A stretch of 30,351 nucleotides of DNA. Source: Loktanella sp. UBA3435. Its GTDB lineage: Bacteria; Pseudomonadota; Alphaproteobacteria; Rhodobacterales; Rhodobacteraceae. The stretch lies in assembly GCA_002378665.1 (NCBI GenBank), contig DFSO01000074.1, positions 1 through 30,351 of the forward strand. Reading direction: 5' to 3'. Position numbers and translations under genes: made by a program. Below the pieces are notes generated by a model, which was not told where the DNA came from, searched no databases, and saw only the letters and a program-made list of their open reading frames with translations. Of the stretch, positions 1 to 8,172 are shown one piece after another (position 1 is the first letter of the stretch; each line of letters begins with the position of its first letter).

Positions 1-120
1 GTCGTTGCCGTCACCACCATCAAGCGTGTCGTTACCAGTGCCGCCATAAAGCGTGTCGTTCCCGCCTTGGCCAAAGATCGTGTCGTTGCCAGCGTCGCCA
101 CTTAGCGTGTCGTTACCACC
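1..120 (-). repeat. RTX nonapeptide-coding repeats (second block, continues off the edge)
   Basis: Near-regular 27-base coding repeats, each encoding a GG-x-G-N-D-T-L-type nonapeptide, for example the runs ending at 60 and 111. They are coding repeats, not a CRISPR array. Confidence 0.85.
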
Positions 121-1266
121 AGATGCGGGCAGGGAGGTGAACTGAAGATCACCAATCAAGATCCCGTGCGCGCCGCGTGCAGGGTCCATGTTGTTATAGT
201 CGATGGTGATATAAGACACAGGTCCCGCGACGCTGAATGACGCATAGCCAGTCTGCGAATTGGACGCACCAGCGCCGCCAGAGTTCACGACCGACGTCAC
301 CGTTTGTGAGCCGTTCGCATTTGTCGTGGACGTCAATGTTGTTGTGCTGCCAAGCGTGACTGTGACCGGAATTGAATTTCCATTCGCGTCGTAGGCTGTC
401 ACGATCACCTGATCGATAAACTGCCCCTGAAGGTCGTCGATATCAAATATGCCGAATGTGACGCTGGAGACTTCGTCGGAATAACCGGCAGCGCCAGACG
501 AGAAATCGATCGTTGCGGTTGCCGAGTTTTGGCTATTTGCGTTTGAGCCGCCGGTCGTCAGGTTCCCGCCTGACAGGAATATCGAAGACGTATCACTCGC
601 CGCGTTGTAGTTATAGAGCGGATCAGTGGTCTCCATCGTCGCGGTGCCAAAGTTCGCCTCTTGCTGGACGGACATTGTGACGCGCACGTTACCGTTCGCG
701 CTAAGGCCCGTCAGACCGTTTGTGATGTTGGCCTCGTCCGCAACGCCTTGGCTTGCCCAAGAGAACGAGGTCGCGGAGCCTGTGACAGGAGTCGCAGTGG
801 AATCGCCATAGATAAGATCGTTGCCGTTGCCGCCAGATACGCTGTCGTTGCCGAAGTCGGCGCGCACGGTATCGTTGCCGTCGCCAGCTTGGATGGTGTC
901 ATTCCCGCTGGTGATTTTGTCACCTCCAGCATCAGCATAACCAAGCGCCATTGTGTCAGCACCAGCGGTGCCGTCAACGATGCCGTCCGTTGCTGTATAT
1001 GCCGGGGGCGAAATTGCGCTGGCTGTGCCGCTAGTCGTTAACCAGGTTGTGGGGACAAAATATACATTGCCGTTTGATGCGAGGTAATATGTCCCAGTAT
1101 CAGTGATATTGGAATAATAAACGCCGTTGGCATCCCAAACACCGCTCCAGTTCCAAGAGCCCGCGCCAATCGTGTTAACGGTCGTAAATGCCGACTTCGT
1201 TCCGGAAATGGAATCACCTGCGTCAAGAGTATTATTCCCGAGCGTTACTAAATAACCTGTTGGCAC
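1..1266 (-). CDS. RTX (hemolysin-type calcium-binding repeat) secreted protein, N-terminal 422 residues, 3' truncated by window edge
   Basis: The minus-strand frame is open from a GTG at 1266 to the window edge. An in-frame TAG lies four codons upstream, and an AGGA sits 7 bases before the GTG, so this start is well constrained; no ATG is near. The N-terminus has no Sec signal peptide, as expected for type I secretion, where the signal is C-terminal (outside the window). Residues ~120-155 carry a first block of glycine/aspartate nonapeptides of the GGNGND type. A Thr/Ser/Asn-rich beta-type region follows (~160-380), and a second nonapeptide block starts at about residue 383 and continues off the edge. 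Such repeats bind Ca2+ and fold outside the cell. The specific function (adhesin, enzyme or S-layer-like) cannot be told without the C-terminus. No secretion genes are visible nearby. Confidence 0.88.
   Translation of the reverse strand, partial: MPTGYLVTLGNNTLDAGDSISGTKSAFTTVNTIGAGSWNWSGVWDANGVYYSNITDTGTYYLASNGNVYFVPTTWLTTSGTASAISPPAYTATDGIVDGTAGADTMALGYADAGGDKITSGNDTIQAGDGNDTVRADFGNDSVSGGNGNDLIYGDSTATPVTGSATSFSWASQGVADEANITNGLTGLSANGNVRVTMSVQQEANFGTATMETTDPLYNYNAASDTSSIFLSGGNLTTGGSNANSQNSATATIDFSSGAAGYSDEVSSVTFGIFDIDDLQGQFIDQVIVTAYDANGNSIPVTVTLGSTTTLTSTTNANGSQTVTSVVNSGGAGASNSQTGYASFSVAGPVSYITIDYNNMDPARGAHGILIGDLQFTSLPASGGNDTLSGDAGNDTIFGQGGNDTLYGGTGNDTLDGGDGND
802..906 (-). repeat. RTX nonapeptide-coding repeats (first block)
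   Basis: About four degenerate glycine/asparagine/aspartate nonapeptide units within the RTX protein. They are separated from the second block by about 225 residues of non-repeat sequence. Confidence 0.75.
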
Positions 1267-1438
1267 TTCCTGATCCTAACTCAACTTTTTTGCTGCACAA
1301 AAATTACAAAGGCTTCGACACGTACACGTCGAGCTCTGGTTCTTGCAGAAATATGTAAAGAAAGAGGGTGTTCGGATTGGGGAACACTTATGACCAAACT
1401 AAGAATCTAAGGGTAATTTTAAGGCAATTTGAATGAAA

Positions 1439-1476
1439 TGCGGCGCAACAGACAGGATTGCCTTGGTTGCGCCGCA
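1439..1476 (-). terminator. Stem-loop downstream of the molybdenum hydroxylase operon
   Basis: A perfect 11-bp inverted repeat (TGCGGCGCAAC / GTTGCGCCGCA, arms 1439-1449 and 1466-1476) with a 16-base loop lies about 40 bases past the stop of the large subunit. The T tract on the minus strand is weak, so it may act as a terminator or as a 3'-end stabiliser. It occupies part of the 250-base gap 1267-1516, which otherwise must hold the RTX gene promoter; I see no convincing -35/-10 pair there. Confidence 0.5.
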
Positions 1477-1516
1477 ATTTTCAATCTGTGCGTGTGGCCG
1501 CTCGCGCGGGGCGTGT

Positions 1517-3751
1517 TTAGAGCACCAAGTCGTATGTTTTTATGAACGGCAGGTCGCGTGCTCTGATCCCTGTCAGGTCAAAAAGAGCGTTCCCGAGTGC
1601 CGGCATTGAGGGCGGTGTGCCCGGTTCGCCGACGCCACCCAAATGTGGCGCATTTTCCAAAATGGCGACTTCGAACAGCGGTGTGTTGTGCATACGAAGC
1701 GCGTCGTAATCGGGGAAATTTTGCTCTTGGGCAGCACCTTCTTCAAAGTTAATTTCGCCCTGAATGGCTGCTGACATGCCGTAGATTGCACCCGAAATCA
1801 TCTGGGCTTCGATGATGGATGGGTCGAGGGCAGTGCCCACGTCACAGGCGATCCAGACCTTGTTGATGCCGATGGCGCGGCCCTTTTGCGCGACCTCGAC
1901 GACCATCGCGACGGCGGTGCCGAAGGTATAGCTAAAGCCGATCCCGCGTCCGATGCCGTCGGGGGTTTGGCCGGTCCAGCCTGACATTTCCTTTACCTTT
2001 TGAATGGCTAAGGCGGAGGGTTCGTGCTCGGCCTTGGCCATCGCGAGGCGGAATTCGAGCGGGTCGGCATTGGCTGCATGCGCCAGCTCGTCGATGAATG
2101 TGTCGTAGAAAAACCCGTTGAACGAGGACGCGACGGAGCGCCAAGACCCGATGGGCACCTCGATGTCAGTGAGGTGTCCTGTGATCCGTTGGTTTGGGAT
2201 TGCGTAAGGTTGATCGGCTGCTGCCTCGACGTGGGCGCGGTCGGGGCCGGGTGCGGTATTGCCTGTCACGCGCAGAATGGATTGTTTGGTCACGGAGGGC
2301 GCGGCGATGGCCCCGTCAAGCAAGACAGCGGCCCCGTCTTTGACGACACCACGGAAACGCGCGGCGGCGGCGGGGCGGTAGAAATCTTGGGTCATGTCCT
2401 CTTCGCGGGTCCATGTCATTTTGATTGGCGCGTCTGGCATGGCTGCGGCGAGCCGCGCGGCCTGAACCGAAAAGTCGGATTCCGAGCGCCGCCCAAAGCC
2501 GCCGCCCATGAGGGTGGTGTGCACGGTGACGTCGTCGGGCGTGAGCCCCGTGGCCTCTGCGCATTTGTCGCGTGCGATGATCGGCGCTTGGTTCCCTGAC
2601 CAGACGGTGAGATGGCCGTCTTTAAGCAGGGCGGTTGCGTTCATTGGTTCCATTGTGGTGTGGGCCAGCCATGGAACGGTGTATTCGGCGGTGATCTCGG
2701 TGCCTTCAACCGCTGCTGTTACGTCGCCATCGTCGCGTGCGGTGCTATTGGGTTTATCGTCAAGCGAGGCTTTGATTGCGTCCATCAACACCTCTGAATG
2801 GGCTGGATAAGAAGCGTCTTCCCAAACGATATTAACGGCTTCTGCGGCCTTAAAGGCGAGCCATGTATTGGAGGCGATCACGCCGATGCCTGTGCCGAGA
2901 TCGACGATTTTGTCGACGCCTGCCATTTTAAGCGCGGCGCTGTCGTCGTAGGAGATCATGCCGCTCCGCTTGGGGTTCATCCGCACGGTGGCGAATTTCA
3001 TGTCGGGCAGGATGGTGTCGATGGCGTAGGCGGCGGTGCCTGTGGACTTGCCGAGCATGTCCTTGCGCGGCATGGATTTGCCCAAATATTTCCATTCGGA
3101 ACTGGGGCGCAGTTCGGGGGCGGGGGCTTTGATCTTGGCCGCGTCTTCGGCCAGTTCGATGTAGGAGAGTTTCTGGCCGTCGATACCGTGCACATAACCG
3201 TCTTTGGTCGTGACATCCTTGGCGTCCATACCGAGCCGCTGGGCGCCTACGATCTTAAGGGCTTCGCGGGCGGAGGCCCCAGCGTGCCGCATCCGCTCGA
3301 ACCCGTCTTTCATCGAGGTTGAGCCGCCCGTGACTTGCAGGGAGAGCAATTTGCCAACTTTGCCGACGGATTGGCGCAATCCGTGTTTGAAATCGGTGTC
3401 CTCATAGTGCTTGAAGGGCAGGGCAGAGCCAAGCAGGGCGGAGTTGTAATAAGCCTGCGCGGGGGGGCCGTGCATGACGTTGATGTCTTCCCATGCAACG
3501 TCGAGTTCTTCGGCGACGAGGGCGGCCAGTGTCGTTTGCACGCCTTGGCCCATTTCGGCCCGCGGCGTGATGATGGTCACACCGTCCGCGTTGATCAGGA
3601 TGAAGGGGTTGAGTGTGCTTTCACCCTCAGCGGTGATCAGCGGGTTGGGGGCGTCTTCGTTGATTTTGTAGACGCCAAACGCGACGCCGCCGACAATGGC
3701 GGCAGAGCCGATCAGGAACGAGCGGCGGGCGATTTTGCGGATGTTGGCCAT
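1517..3751 (-). CDS. Xanthine dehydrogenase family molybdopterin-binding subunit (isoquinoline 1-oxidoreductase IorB / aldehyde dehydrogenase type), Tat-exported
   Basis: 744 residues, the normal size for IorB-type large subunits, which hydroxylate aldehydes or N-heterocycles at a molybdenum-cytosine-dinucleotide centre. The N-terminus carries twin arginines and a hydrophobic stretch (ARRSFLIGSAAIVGG, residues 8-22), predicting Tat export. Visible cofactor motifs are MGQGVQTTLAALVAEELDV near residue 67, GGGFGRR near 420, and GGVGEPGTPP near the C-terminus, where Glu709 matches the catalytic glutamate position of the family. It starts 3 bases after the [2Fe-2S] subunit stop, so the two form one operon and one complex. 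Substrate specificity cannot be read from the sequence. No XdhC/MocA-type maturation gene is next to it. Confidence 0.9.
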   Translation of the reverse strand: MANIRKIARRSFLIGSAAIVGGVAFGVYKINEDAPNPLITAEGESTLNPFILINADGVTIITPRAEMGQGVQTTLAALVAEELDVAWEDINVMHGPPAQAYYNSALLGSALPFKHYEDTDFKHGLRQSVGKVGKLLSLQVTGGSTSMKDGFERMRHAGASAREALKIVGAQRLGMDAKDVTTKDGYVHGIDGQKLSYIELAEDAAKIKAPAPELRPSSEWKYLGKSMPRKDMLGKSTGTAAYAIDTILPDMKFATVRMNPKRSGMISYDDSAALKMAGVDKIVDLGTGIGVIASNTWLAFKAAEAVNIVWEDASYPAHSEVLMDAIKASLDDKPNSTARDDGDVTAAVEGTEITAEYTVPWLAHTTMEPMNATALLKDGHLTVWSGNQAPIIARDKCAEATGLTPDDVTVHTTLMGGGFGRRSESDFSVQAARLAAAMPDAPIKMTWTREEDMTQDFYRPAAAARFRGVVKDGAAVLLDGAIAAPSVTKQSILRVTGNTAPGPDRAHVEAAADQPYAIPNQRITGHLTDIEVPIGSWRSVASSFNGFFYDTFIDELAHAANADPLEFRLAMAKAEHEPSALAIQKVKEMSGWTGQTPDGIGRGIGFSYTFGTAVAMVVEVAQKGRAIGINKVWIACDVGTALDPSIIEAQMISGAIYGMSAAIQGEINFEEGAAQEQNFPDYDALRMHNTPLFEVAILENAPHLGGVGEPGTPPSMPALGNALFDLTGIRARDLPFIKTYDLVL

Positions 3752-3754
3752 GTC

Positions 3755-4219
3755 TTAACCCTCCTGCATTTTGGACGCGGCGGCGTGGATTGCGGCGCGA
3801 ATTTTTGGGTAGGTGCCACAACGGCACAAGTTGCCTTGCATGGCGTCATCGATGTCTTGATCCGTGGGGGTGGGGTTATTTGCCAGCAAATCAGCAGCTT
3901 GCATGATTTGTCCTGATTGGCAGTAACCGCATTGGGCGACTTGGTTGTCGATCCACGCCTGCTGGATGATCGCGAGGTTGTCGGGGGAGCCGAGCCCTTC
4001 GATTGTGGTCACATCGCCCCAAACATCCGCAAGGGCCACCTGGCAAGACCGCACGGCCTCGCCATCAATATGCACGGTGCAGGCGCCACAGGCCGCCACG
4101 CCGCAGCCGAATTTAGTGCCAGTGAGGCCAACGGCGTCGCGCAAAACCCAAAGCAGGGGCACGTCGTCGGGGAGGTCAACTGTGTGGGATTTTCCGTTTA
4201 CGGTTAGGGTCGTGGACAT
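3755..4219 (-). CDS. (2Fe-2S)-binding subunit of molybdenum hydroxylase (IorA type)
   Basis: 154 residues. It passes electrons from the molybdenum subunit through two [2Fe-2S] clusters. The plant-ferredoxin-like cluster ligands are Cys39, Cys44, Cys47 and Cys59, and the second helical cluster is Cys97, Cys100, Cys132 and Cys134 (CGYCQSG and LCRCGTYPKI). The frame stays open to a GTG at 4228, but a GAGG lies 8 bases before the ATG at 4219, so I chose the ATG. There is no signal peptide, so it would be co-exported with its Tat-bearing partner. It is first in the two-gene operon and faces the MFS gene across a 142-base divergent gap (4220-4361) in which I see no clear operator. Confidence 0.92.
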   Translation of the reverse strand: MSTTLTVNGKSHTVDLPDDVPLLWVLRDAVGLTGTKFGCGVAACGACTVHIDGEAVRSCQVALADVWGDVTTIEGLGSPDNLAIIQQAWIDNQVAQCGYCQSGQIMQAADLLANNPTPTDQDIDDAMQGNLCRCGTYPKIRAAIHAAASKMQEG

Positions 4220-4361
4220 GCGCGGCACCTCGTTAAACTGTTTTGTCGATTTTGACTTAGGTGCGCGCGGGGTGCAATCAAGTCGTGGGGGAAAGGCACC
4301 TGTGGTATTAAGTGATCCAAATGCGGTTCTAAGGCGTAATTATTAAAAGTCTGGAGATAAT

Positions 4362-5612
4362 ATGCGCACCCCTTTAGCTGTCCCCGCGATTGCGGCGTTT
4401 CTGGCGTCGGCCAGTGTGCCTATTTATATCCACTTGCCGCGCTATGCCGCGGAATTGGGGATCGGGCTGGGGACTATTGGGACGATTTTGCTAGCGTTGC
4501 GTGCCTTGGATTTCGTGCAAGACCCGTTTCTGGGCCGCATGATTGATCGGTTTCCCAATAAGCGACCCATGTTTGCGATGCTGGCGTTTCTGGGTATGGG
4601 GCTGGGTTTTTTGATCGCTTTTGTGTTGCAGCCCGATGTGTTTGGGTTGGTCTTGGGGCTGGCATTGGTTTTCACCGCCTATAGCCTTGGGACGATCCTG
4701 TTTTACGGGCAGGGGGCCGAAGTTGTCGGCACCCAAGGGCAGGCCGCGCATTTGCAGTTTGCGGGGCGGCGCGAGATGGGGGCGCTGGTGGGGATTGTGC
4801 TGGCCGCGATTGCTCCGGGTCTTTTGGGCGCATCTTTCGGGACACTGCAAGGCTATGTGATTTTCGGGCTTTTGCTGGCGATTGCGGCCGTGGTGATTTG
4901 GCGGTTAAGTCGTGCGTTTTGGGTGCCGATTACGGTTGAAAATACTGAGGAAGTGACCGCGGGGCAGACGTGGCGTGCGCTGAAACATCCGCGTGTCGTG
5001 CAGCTTTTGATGATAGCGATGTTCAATGCGTTGCCTGTTGCTGTTACCTCGACATTGTTTCTGTTCTTTGTGGAAGACCGCCTGCAATTACCTGATTTGG
5101 CGGGGCTATTTCTTGTGTTGTTCTTTCTAACCGCAGGTATCTCCGCGCCGTTCTGGTCAAAACTGGCATCCCGTTTCGGTGCGCGTCAGGTGTTGGTTTT
5201 TGCGATGTGCCTTGCGATAGCAGCCTTCGTGGGGGCCTACGCGCTGCCTGTGGGGGCTGCGTGGCGCTTTGGTCTGATCTCGGCGTTATCTGGGGCCGCA
5301 CTTGGGGCCGATATGGTGATCCTGCCCGCCGTTTTCGCGACGGCCTTGCTGAAAGAGCGGGTGCCTACGGGGATCGCCTTTGGTCTGTGGTCGTTTTCGG
5401 CAAAAATCTCGCTGGCGCTATCGGCGGCGATTGTTTTGCCGATACTGCAGGGCGCGGGGTTCACACCAGCAGGACCCAATACACCAGAGGCGTTGCGCTC
5501 GCTTAATCTTCTCTACGCGGTGTTTCCTTGTGCATTGAAGGTTTTGGCATTGATCCTTGTGGCACGATTGCCTGACGAGCAGGGTGAGGCGGTGGTCTTC
5601 ACATTCAATTAA
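4362..5612 (+). CDS. MFS transporter, GPH (glycoside-pentoside-hexuronide)-like
   Basis: 416 residues, almost wholly hydrophobic with about 12 predicted membrane segments. The segment LRALDFVQDPFLGRMIDR (about residues 46-63) resembles the conserved region after helix 2 of MelB/GPH carriers, where an Asp-containing helix is followed by a DP-x-x-G-x-x-x-D loop. The substrate is unknown. GGAG stands 5 bases before the ATG. It is transcribed away from the molybdenum hydroxylase pair and toward clpP, with 93 bases before the clpP start, and could be co-expressed with either only by chance. Moderate confidence for the subfamily, high for a membrane carrier. Confidence 0.8.
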   Translation: MRTPLAVPAIAAFLASASVPIYIHLPRYAAELGIGLGTIGTILLALRALDFVQDPFLGRMIDRFPNKRPMFAMLAFLGMGLGFLIAFVLQPDVFGLVLGLALVFTAYSLGTILFYGQGAEVVGTQGQAAHLQFAGRREMGALVGIVLAAIAPGLLGASFGTLQGYVIFGLLLAIAAVVIWRLSRAFWVPITVENTEEVTAGQTWRALKHPRVVQLLMIAMFNALPVAVTSTLFLFFVEDRLQLPDLAGLFLVLFFLTAGISAPFWSKLASRFGARQVLVFAMCLAIAAFVGAYALPVGAAWRFGLISALSGAALGADMVILPAVFATALLKERVPTGIAFGLWSFSAKISLALSAAIVLPILQGAGFTPAGPNTPEALRSLNLLYAVFPCALKVLALILVARLPDEQGEAVVFTFN

Positions 5613-5705
5613 CCCCTTCGACCTTGAAGCCCCTGACGGGGACGACTAAGACTCTAGCAGGAATTTCCGTATAGGACGCACGTGTCCAAACATGAGGCAG
5701 TAAAT

Positions 5706-6326
5706 ATGCACGATCCAGTTGAAACATATATGAACCTTGTCCCGATGGTTGTTGAGCAGACAGCCCGTGGCGAACGCGCTTACGACATTTTCTCGCGTTT
5801 GCTTAAAGAGCGGATCATTTTTGTGAATGGCCCGATCCATGACGGCATGAGCACATTGATCGTGGCGCAGTTGCTGCACCTTGAGGCCGAGAACCCTAAA
5901 AAAGAGATCAGCATGTATATCAACAGCCCCGGTGGTGCTGTGCATGCGGGCATGAGCATTTACGACACGATGCAGTATATTCGTCCGAAGGTATCCACGC
6001 TGATCTGCGGTATGGCGGCCTCTATGGGCTCTGTGATTGCTGTTGGCGGCGAAAAAGGTATGCGTTTCTCGCTGCCGAACTCCGAAGTGATGGTGCACCA
6101 GCCCTCTGGTGGCTCTCAGGGAAAGGCCTCTGATATGCTGATCACTGCGCGTCATATTGAGCGGACACGTGAGCGGTTTTATGACCTTTATGTGGACCAC
6201 ACAGGCCAGTCCAAGAAGGACGTGATCAAGGCGCTTGACCGCGATACATGGATGACAGCGGAAGAAGCGAAAGCATGGGGTCACATCGACGAAATCGTGA
6301 CCAACCGCGAAAAGCTCGAAGACTAA
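5706..6326 (+). CDS. clpP: ATP-dependent Clp protease proteolytic subunit ClpP
   Basis: 206 residues from the ATG at 5706, which has GAGG 8 bases upstream; an in-frame GTG at 5682 would add eight residues but lacks a good site. ClpP forms the tetradecameric serine protease chamber fed by ClpX or ClpA. The triad is intact: Ser106 (in GMAASMGS), His131 (in MVHQPSGG) and Asp180 (in DRDTWM), each offset by a constant five from E. coli S111/H136/D185. The usual GQAASMG is GMAASMG here, and the usual GGYQGQATD is GGSQGKASD, so this copy is somewhat divergent around the active site. There is a small GC hairpin (CCCC/GGGG, 5630-5641) and a CTTGAAG (5623-5629) in the leader, but no convincing heat-shock promoter. 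clpX follows. Confidence 0.95.
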   Translation: MHDPVETYMNLVPMVVEQTARGERAYDIFSRLLKERIIFVNGPIHDGMSTLIVAQLLHLEAENPKKEISMYINSPGGAVHAGMSIYDTMQYIRPKVSTLICGMAASMGSVIAVGGEKGMRFSLPNSEVMVHQPSGGSQGKASDMLITARHIERTRERFYDLYVDHTGQSKKDVIKALDRDTWMTAEEAKAWGHIDEIVTNREKLED

Positions 6327-6328
6327 GG

Positions 6329-6343
6329 TTAAGGGAATGTTAA
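6329..6343. promoter_or_regulatory. Possible CtrA box (TTAA-N7-TTAA) between clpP and clpX
   Basis: The sequence TTAAGGGAATGTTAA starts 3 bases after the clpP stop codon and matches the alphaproteobacterial CtrA consensus TTAA-N7-TTAA, including the G before the second half. A match of this stringency is expected about once in 65 kb by chance, so the assignment rests on its intergenic place upstream of clpX. Confidence 0.35.
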
Positions 6344-6384
6344 GCTGACCGCGCGATGGTCATTTTGACATTGTAGCCACCTGC

Positions 6385-6416
6385 GGGCTGTCCTAGGTTA
6401 GAGCCGCGGACAGTCC
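6385..6416 (+). other. Stem-loop in the clpX leader
   Basis: Arms GGGCTGTCC (6385-6393) and GGACAGTCC (6408-6416) pair over 9 bp with one G-U, around a 14-base loop, about 40 bases before the clpX start. No T tract follows, so it is more likely an mRNA leader structure or partial attenuator than a terminator. Confidence 0.35.
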
Positions 6417-6458
6417 GAACACATTTACAAGATGGCCTCGTGCCAAAGGGTTTGAAAC

Positions 6459-7739
6459 ATGGCGACAACTACTGGCAACGACAGCAAGAACACACTTTAC
6501 TGTAGTTTTTGTGGCAAAAGTCAGCATGAAGTGCGCAAGCTGATTGCTGGTCCGACTGTGTTCATCTGCGACGAATGTGTCGAGCTTTGCATGGATATCA
6601 TCCGCGAAGAGATCAAAACAGCAAGCTTGAAGGCTGGCGAGGGTGTTCCAACACCGCGCGAGATTGCTGGTGTTCTTGATGACTATGTGATCGGCCAAGT
6701 GCATGCCAAGCGTGTGTTGTCGGTTGCGGTGCATAACCATTACAAGCGTCTGAACCACGCTGATAAATCCGACATTGAACTGTCGAAATCCAACATCATG
6801 CTGATCGGCCCAACAGGGTGCGGTAAAACGCTGCTTGCCCAAACGCTGGCCCGTATTCTCGATGTGCCGTTCACGATGGCCGATGCGACGACCCTGACCG
6901 AGGCTGGTTATGTTGGCGAAGATGTTGAGAACATCATTCTTAAACTGTTGCAGTCCGCTGAATATAACGTCGAAAAGGCGCAGCGCGGCATCGTTTATAT
7001 CGACGAGATCGACAAAATTACCCGCAAGTCTGATAACCCATCCATCACCCGCGACGTGTCCGGCGAGGGTGTGCAGCAGGCCTTGCTCAAGATTATGGAA
7101 GGCACGGTTGCATCTGTGCCACCACAAGGGGGGCGTAAGCATCCGCAGCAGGAATTCCTGCAAGTGGACACGACCAACATCCTGTTCATCTGCGGCGGTG
7201 CGTTCGCGGGTCTGGATAAGATCATCGGCCAGCGTAACAAGGGCGGCGGCATGGGCTTTAATGCTGACGTGCGTAACAATGACGACCGTGGCATCGGCGA
7301 GATTTTCACCGAGCTGGAGCCGGAAGATCTGTTGAAATACGGTCTGATCCCTGAATTTGTGGGCCGTTTGCCTGTTCTGGCGACGCTGACGGACTTGGAC
7401 GAAGACGCGCTTGTCACGATCCTGTCCGAGCCTAAGAACGCGCTGGTCAAGCAATACCAGCGCCTGTTCGAGCTGGAAGACACCAAGTTGACTTTCACCG
7501 AAGACGCGCTGCGTGCGATTGCAAAACGTGCAATCCAGCGCAAAACAGGTGCACGTGGTTTGCGTTCGATCGTGGAAGATATCTTGCTCGACACCATGTT
7601 CGAATTGCCCGGCATGGAGACGGTCACGGAAGTGGTTGTGAATGTTGAGGCTGTTGGTCCAGACGCCCAACCGCTGATGATCCATGACGAGAGCAAGAAA
7701 AAATCCAAGAAAGAAAAAGCACCCGCGACGGCGAGCTAA
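6459..7739 (+). CDS. clpX: ATP-dependent Clp protease ATP-binding subunit ClpX
   Basis: 426 residues, standard length. ClpX is the hexameric AAA+ unfoldase that feeds proteins to ClpP. The N-terminal zinc-binding domain has Cys15, Cys18, Cys37 and Cys40. Walker A is GPTGCGKT (117-124). The pore loop GYVGED and Walker B IVYIDEIDKI follow, and the C-terminal small domain carries the sensor-2 region GARGLRSIVED. An AAGGG lies 8 bases before the ATG. The tail is a lysine-rich patch. The stop codon TAA shares its last A with the ATG of the RidA-like gene, so the two are translationally coupled. The 430-residue open frame on the opposite strand is a shadow of this gene. Confidence 0.98.
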   Translation: MATTTGNDSKNTLYCSFCGKSQHEVRKLIAGPTVFICDECVELCMDIIREEIKTASLKAGEGVPTPREIAGVLDDYVIGQVHAKRVLSVAVHNHYKRLNHADKSDIELSKSNIMLIGPTGCGKTLLAQTLARILDVPFTMADATTLTEAGYVGEDVENIILKLLQSAEYNVEKAQRGIVYIDEIDKITRKSDNPSITRDVSGEGVQQALLKIMEGTVASVPPQGGRKHPQQEFLQVDTTNILFICGGAFAGLDKIIGQRNKGGGMGFNADVRNNDDRGIGEIFTELEPEDLLKYGLIPEFVGRLPVLATLTDLDEDALVTILSEPKNALVKQYQRLFELEDTKLTFTEDALRAIAKRAIQRKTGARGLRSIVEDILLDTMFELPGMETVTEVVVNVEAVGPDAQPLMIHDESKKKSKKEKAPATAS

Positions 7740-8110
7740 TGGCGATTAAGCGTATCCATTCAGGTGGCGCTTATGAGCCAAAGATCGGCTACTGTCGTGC
7801 GTTGGTCGCGGGCGGCTTTGTGCATGTGTCGGGCACGGTTGGCGTGGATGGATCGACCGATGTGGTTGGGCAATGCAAATCGGCGCTGGGCGTGATCGAA
7901 AAGGCGCTCGGGGACGTGGGCGCAAGTTTTTCAGATGCTGTGCGTGTGACTTACATTTTACCAGATGCTGCGGATTTTGAGGCCTGCTGGCCGATCCTTG
8001 CCGCGACTTTTGGTGATAATCCACCTGCGGCGACGATGATTTCGTGTGATCTGATCGACCCGAAGTATAAGATAGAAATTGAACTGACTGCACTCGCGCC
8101 AAGCGCATAG
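7739..8110 (+). CDS. RidA/YjgF family protein lacking the canonical deaminase arginine
   Basis: 123 residues, one RidA (YjgF/YER057c/UK114) domain. Family members with the conserved Arg (E. coli Arg105, in a P-A-R-S context) hydrolyse reactive enamine/imine intermediates such as 2-aminoacrylate. Here the equivalent segment reads PPAATMISCDLID, with Ala in place of Arg, so imine deaminase activity is doubtful and the protein belongs with the Arg-lacking subgroups whose roles are largely unknown. The C-terminal strand YKIEIELTAL is conserved. The ATG overlaps the clpX stop by one base (TAATG), placing it in the clpPX transcript. Confidence 0.85.
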   Translation: MAIKRIHSGGAYEPKIGYCRALVAGGFVHVSGTVGVDGSTDVVGQCKSALGVIEKALGDVGASFSDAVRVTYILPDAADFEACWPILAATFGDNPPAATMISCDLIDPKYKIEIELTALAPSA

Positions 8111-8172
8111 CAGACTGGACCTTTGCGCCGATTTGAGGCAAGAGGGGATGAACAGCGGAATGGAGTGACCCC

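Noticed and set aside
1..120. Regular repeats resembling a CRISPR array
   Set aside because: The repeats translate as RTX nonapeptides in an open frame and have no unique spacers.
2024..2599. 191-residue plus-strand frame
   Set aside because: Antisense to the molybdenum hydroxylase large subunit, whose motifs are clear.
3335..3916. 193-residue plus-strand frame spanning the junction of the oxidoreductase subunits
   Set aside because: Shadow of two well-supported genes.
5622..5648. Heat-shock (sigma-32) promoter before clpP
   Set aside because: CTTGAAG is present, but no matching -10 box of the heat-shock type lies at the right distance.
5646..6284. 212-residue minus-strand frame opposite clpP
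   Set aside because: Shadow of clpP with no recognisable domain.
6393..7685. 430-residue open frame on the minus strand
   Set aside because: It is the antisense of clpX; its composition (His, Gln, Phe rich) is that of a shadow frame and no ribosome site or family motif is visible.
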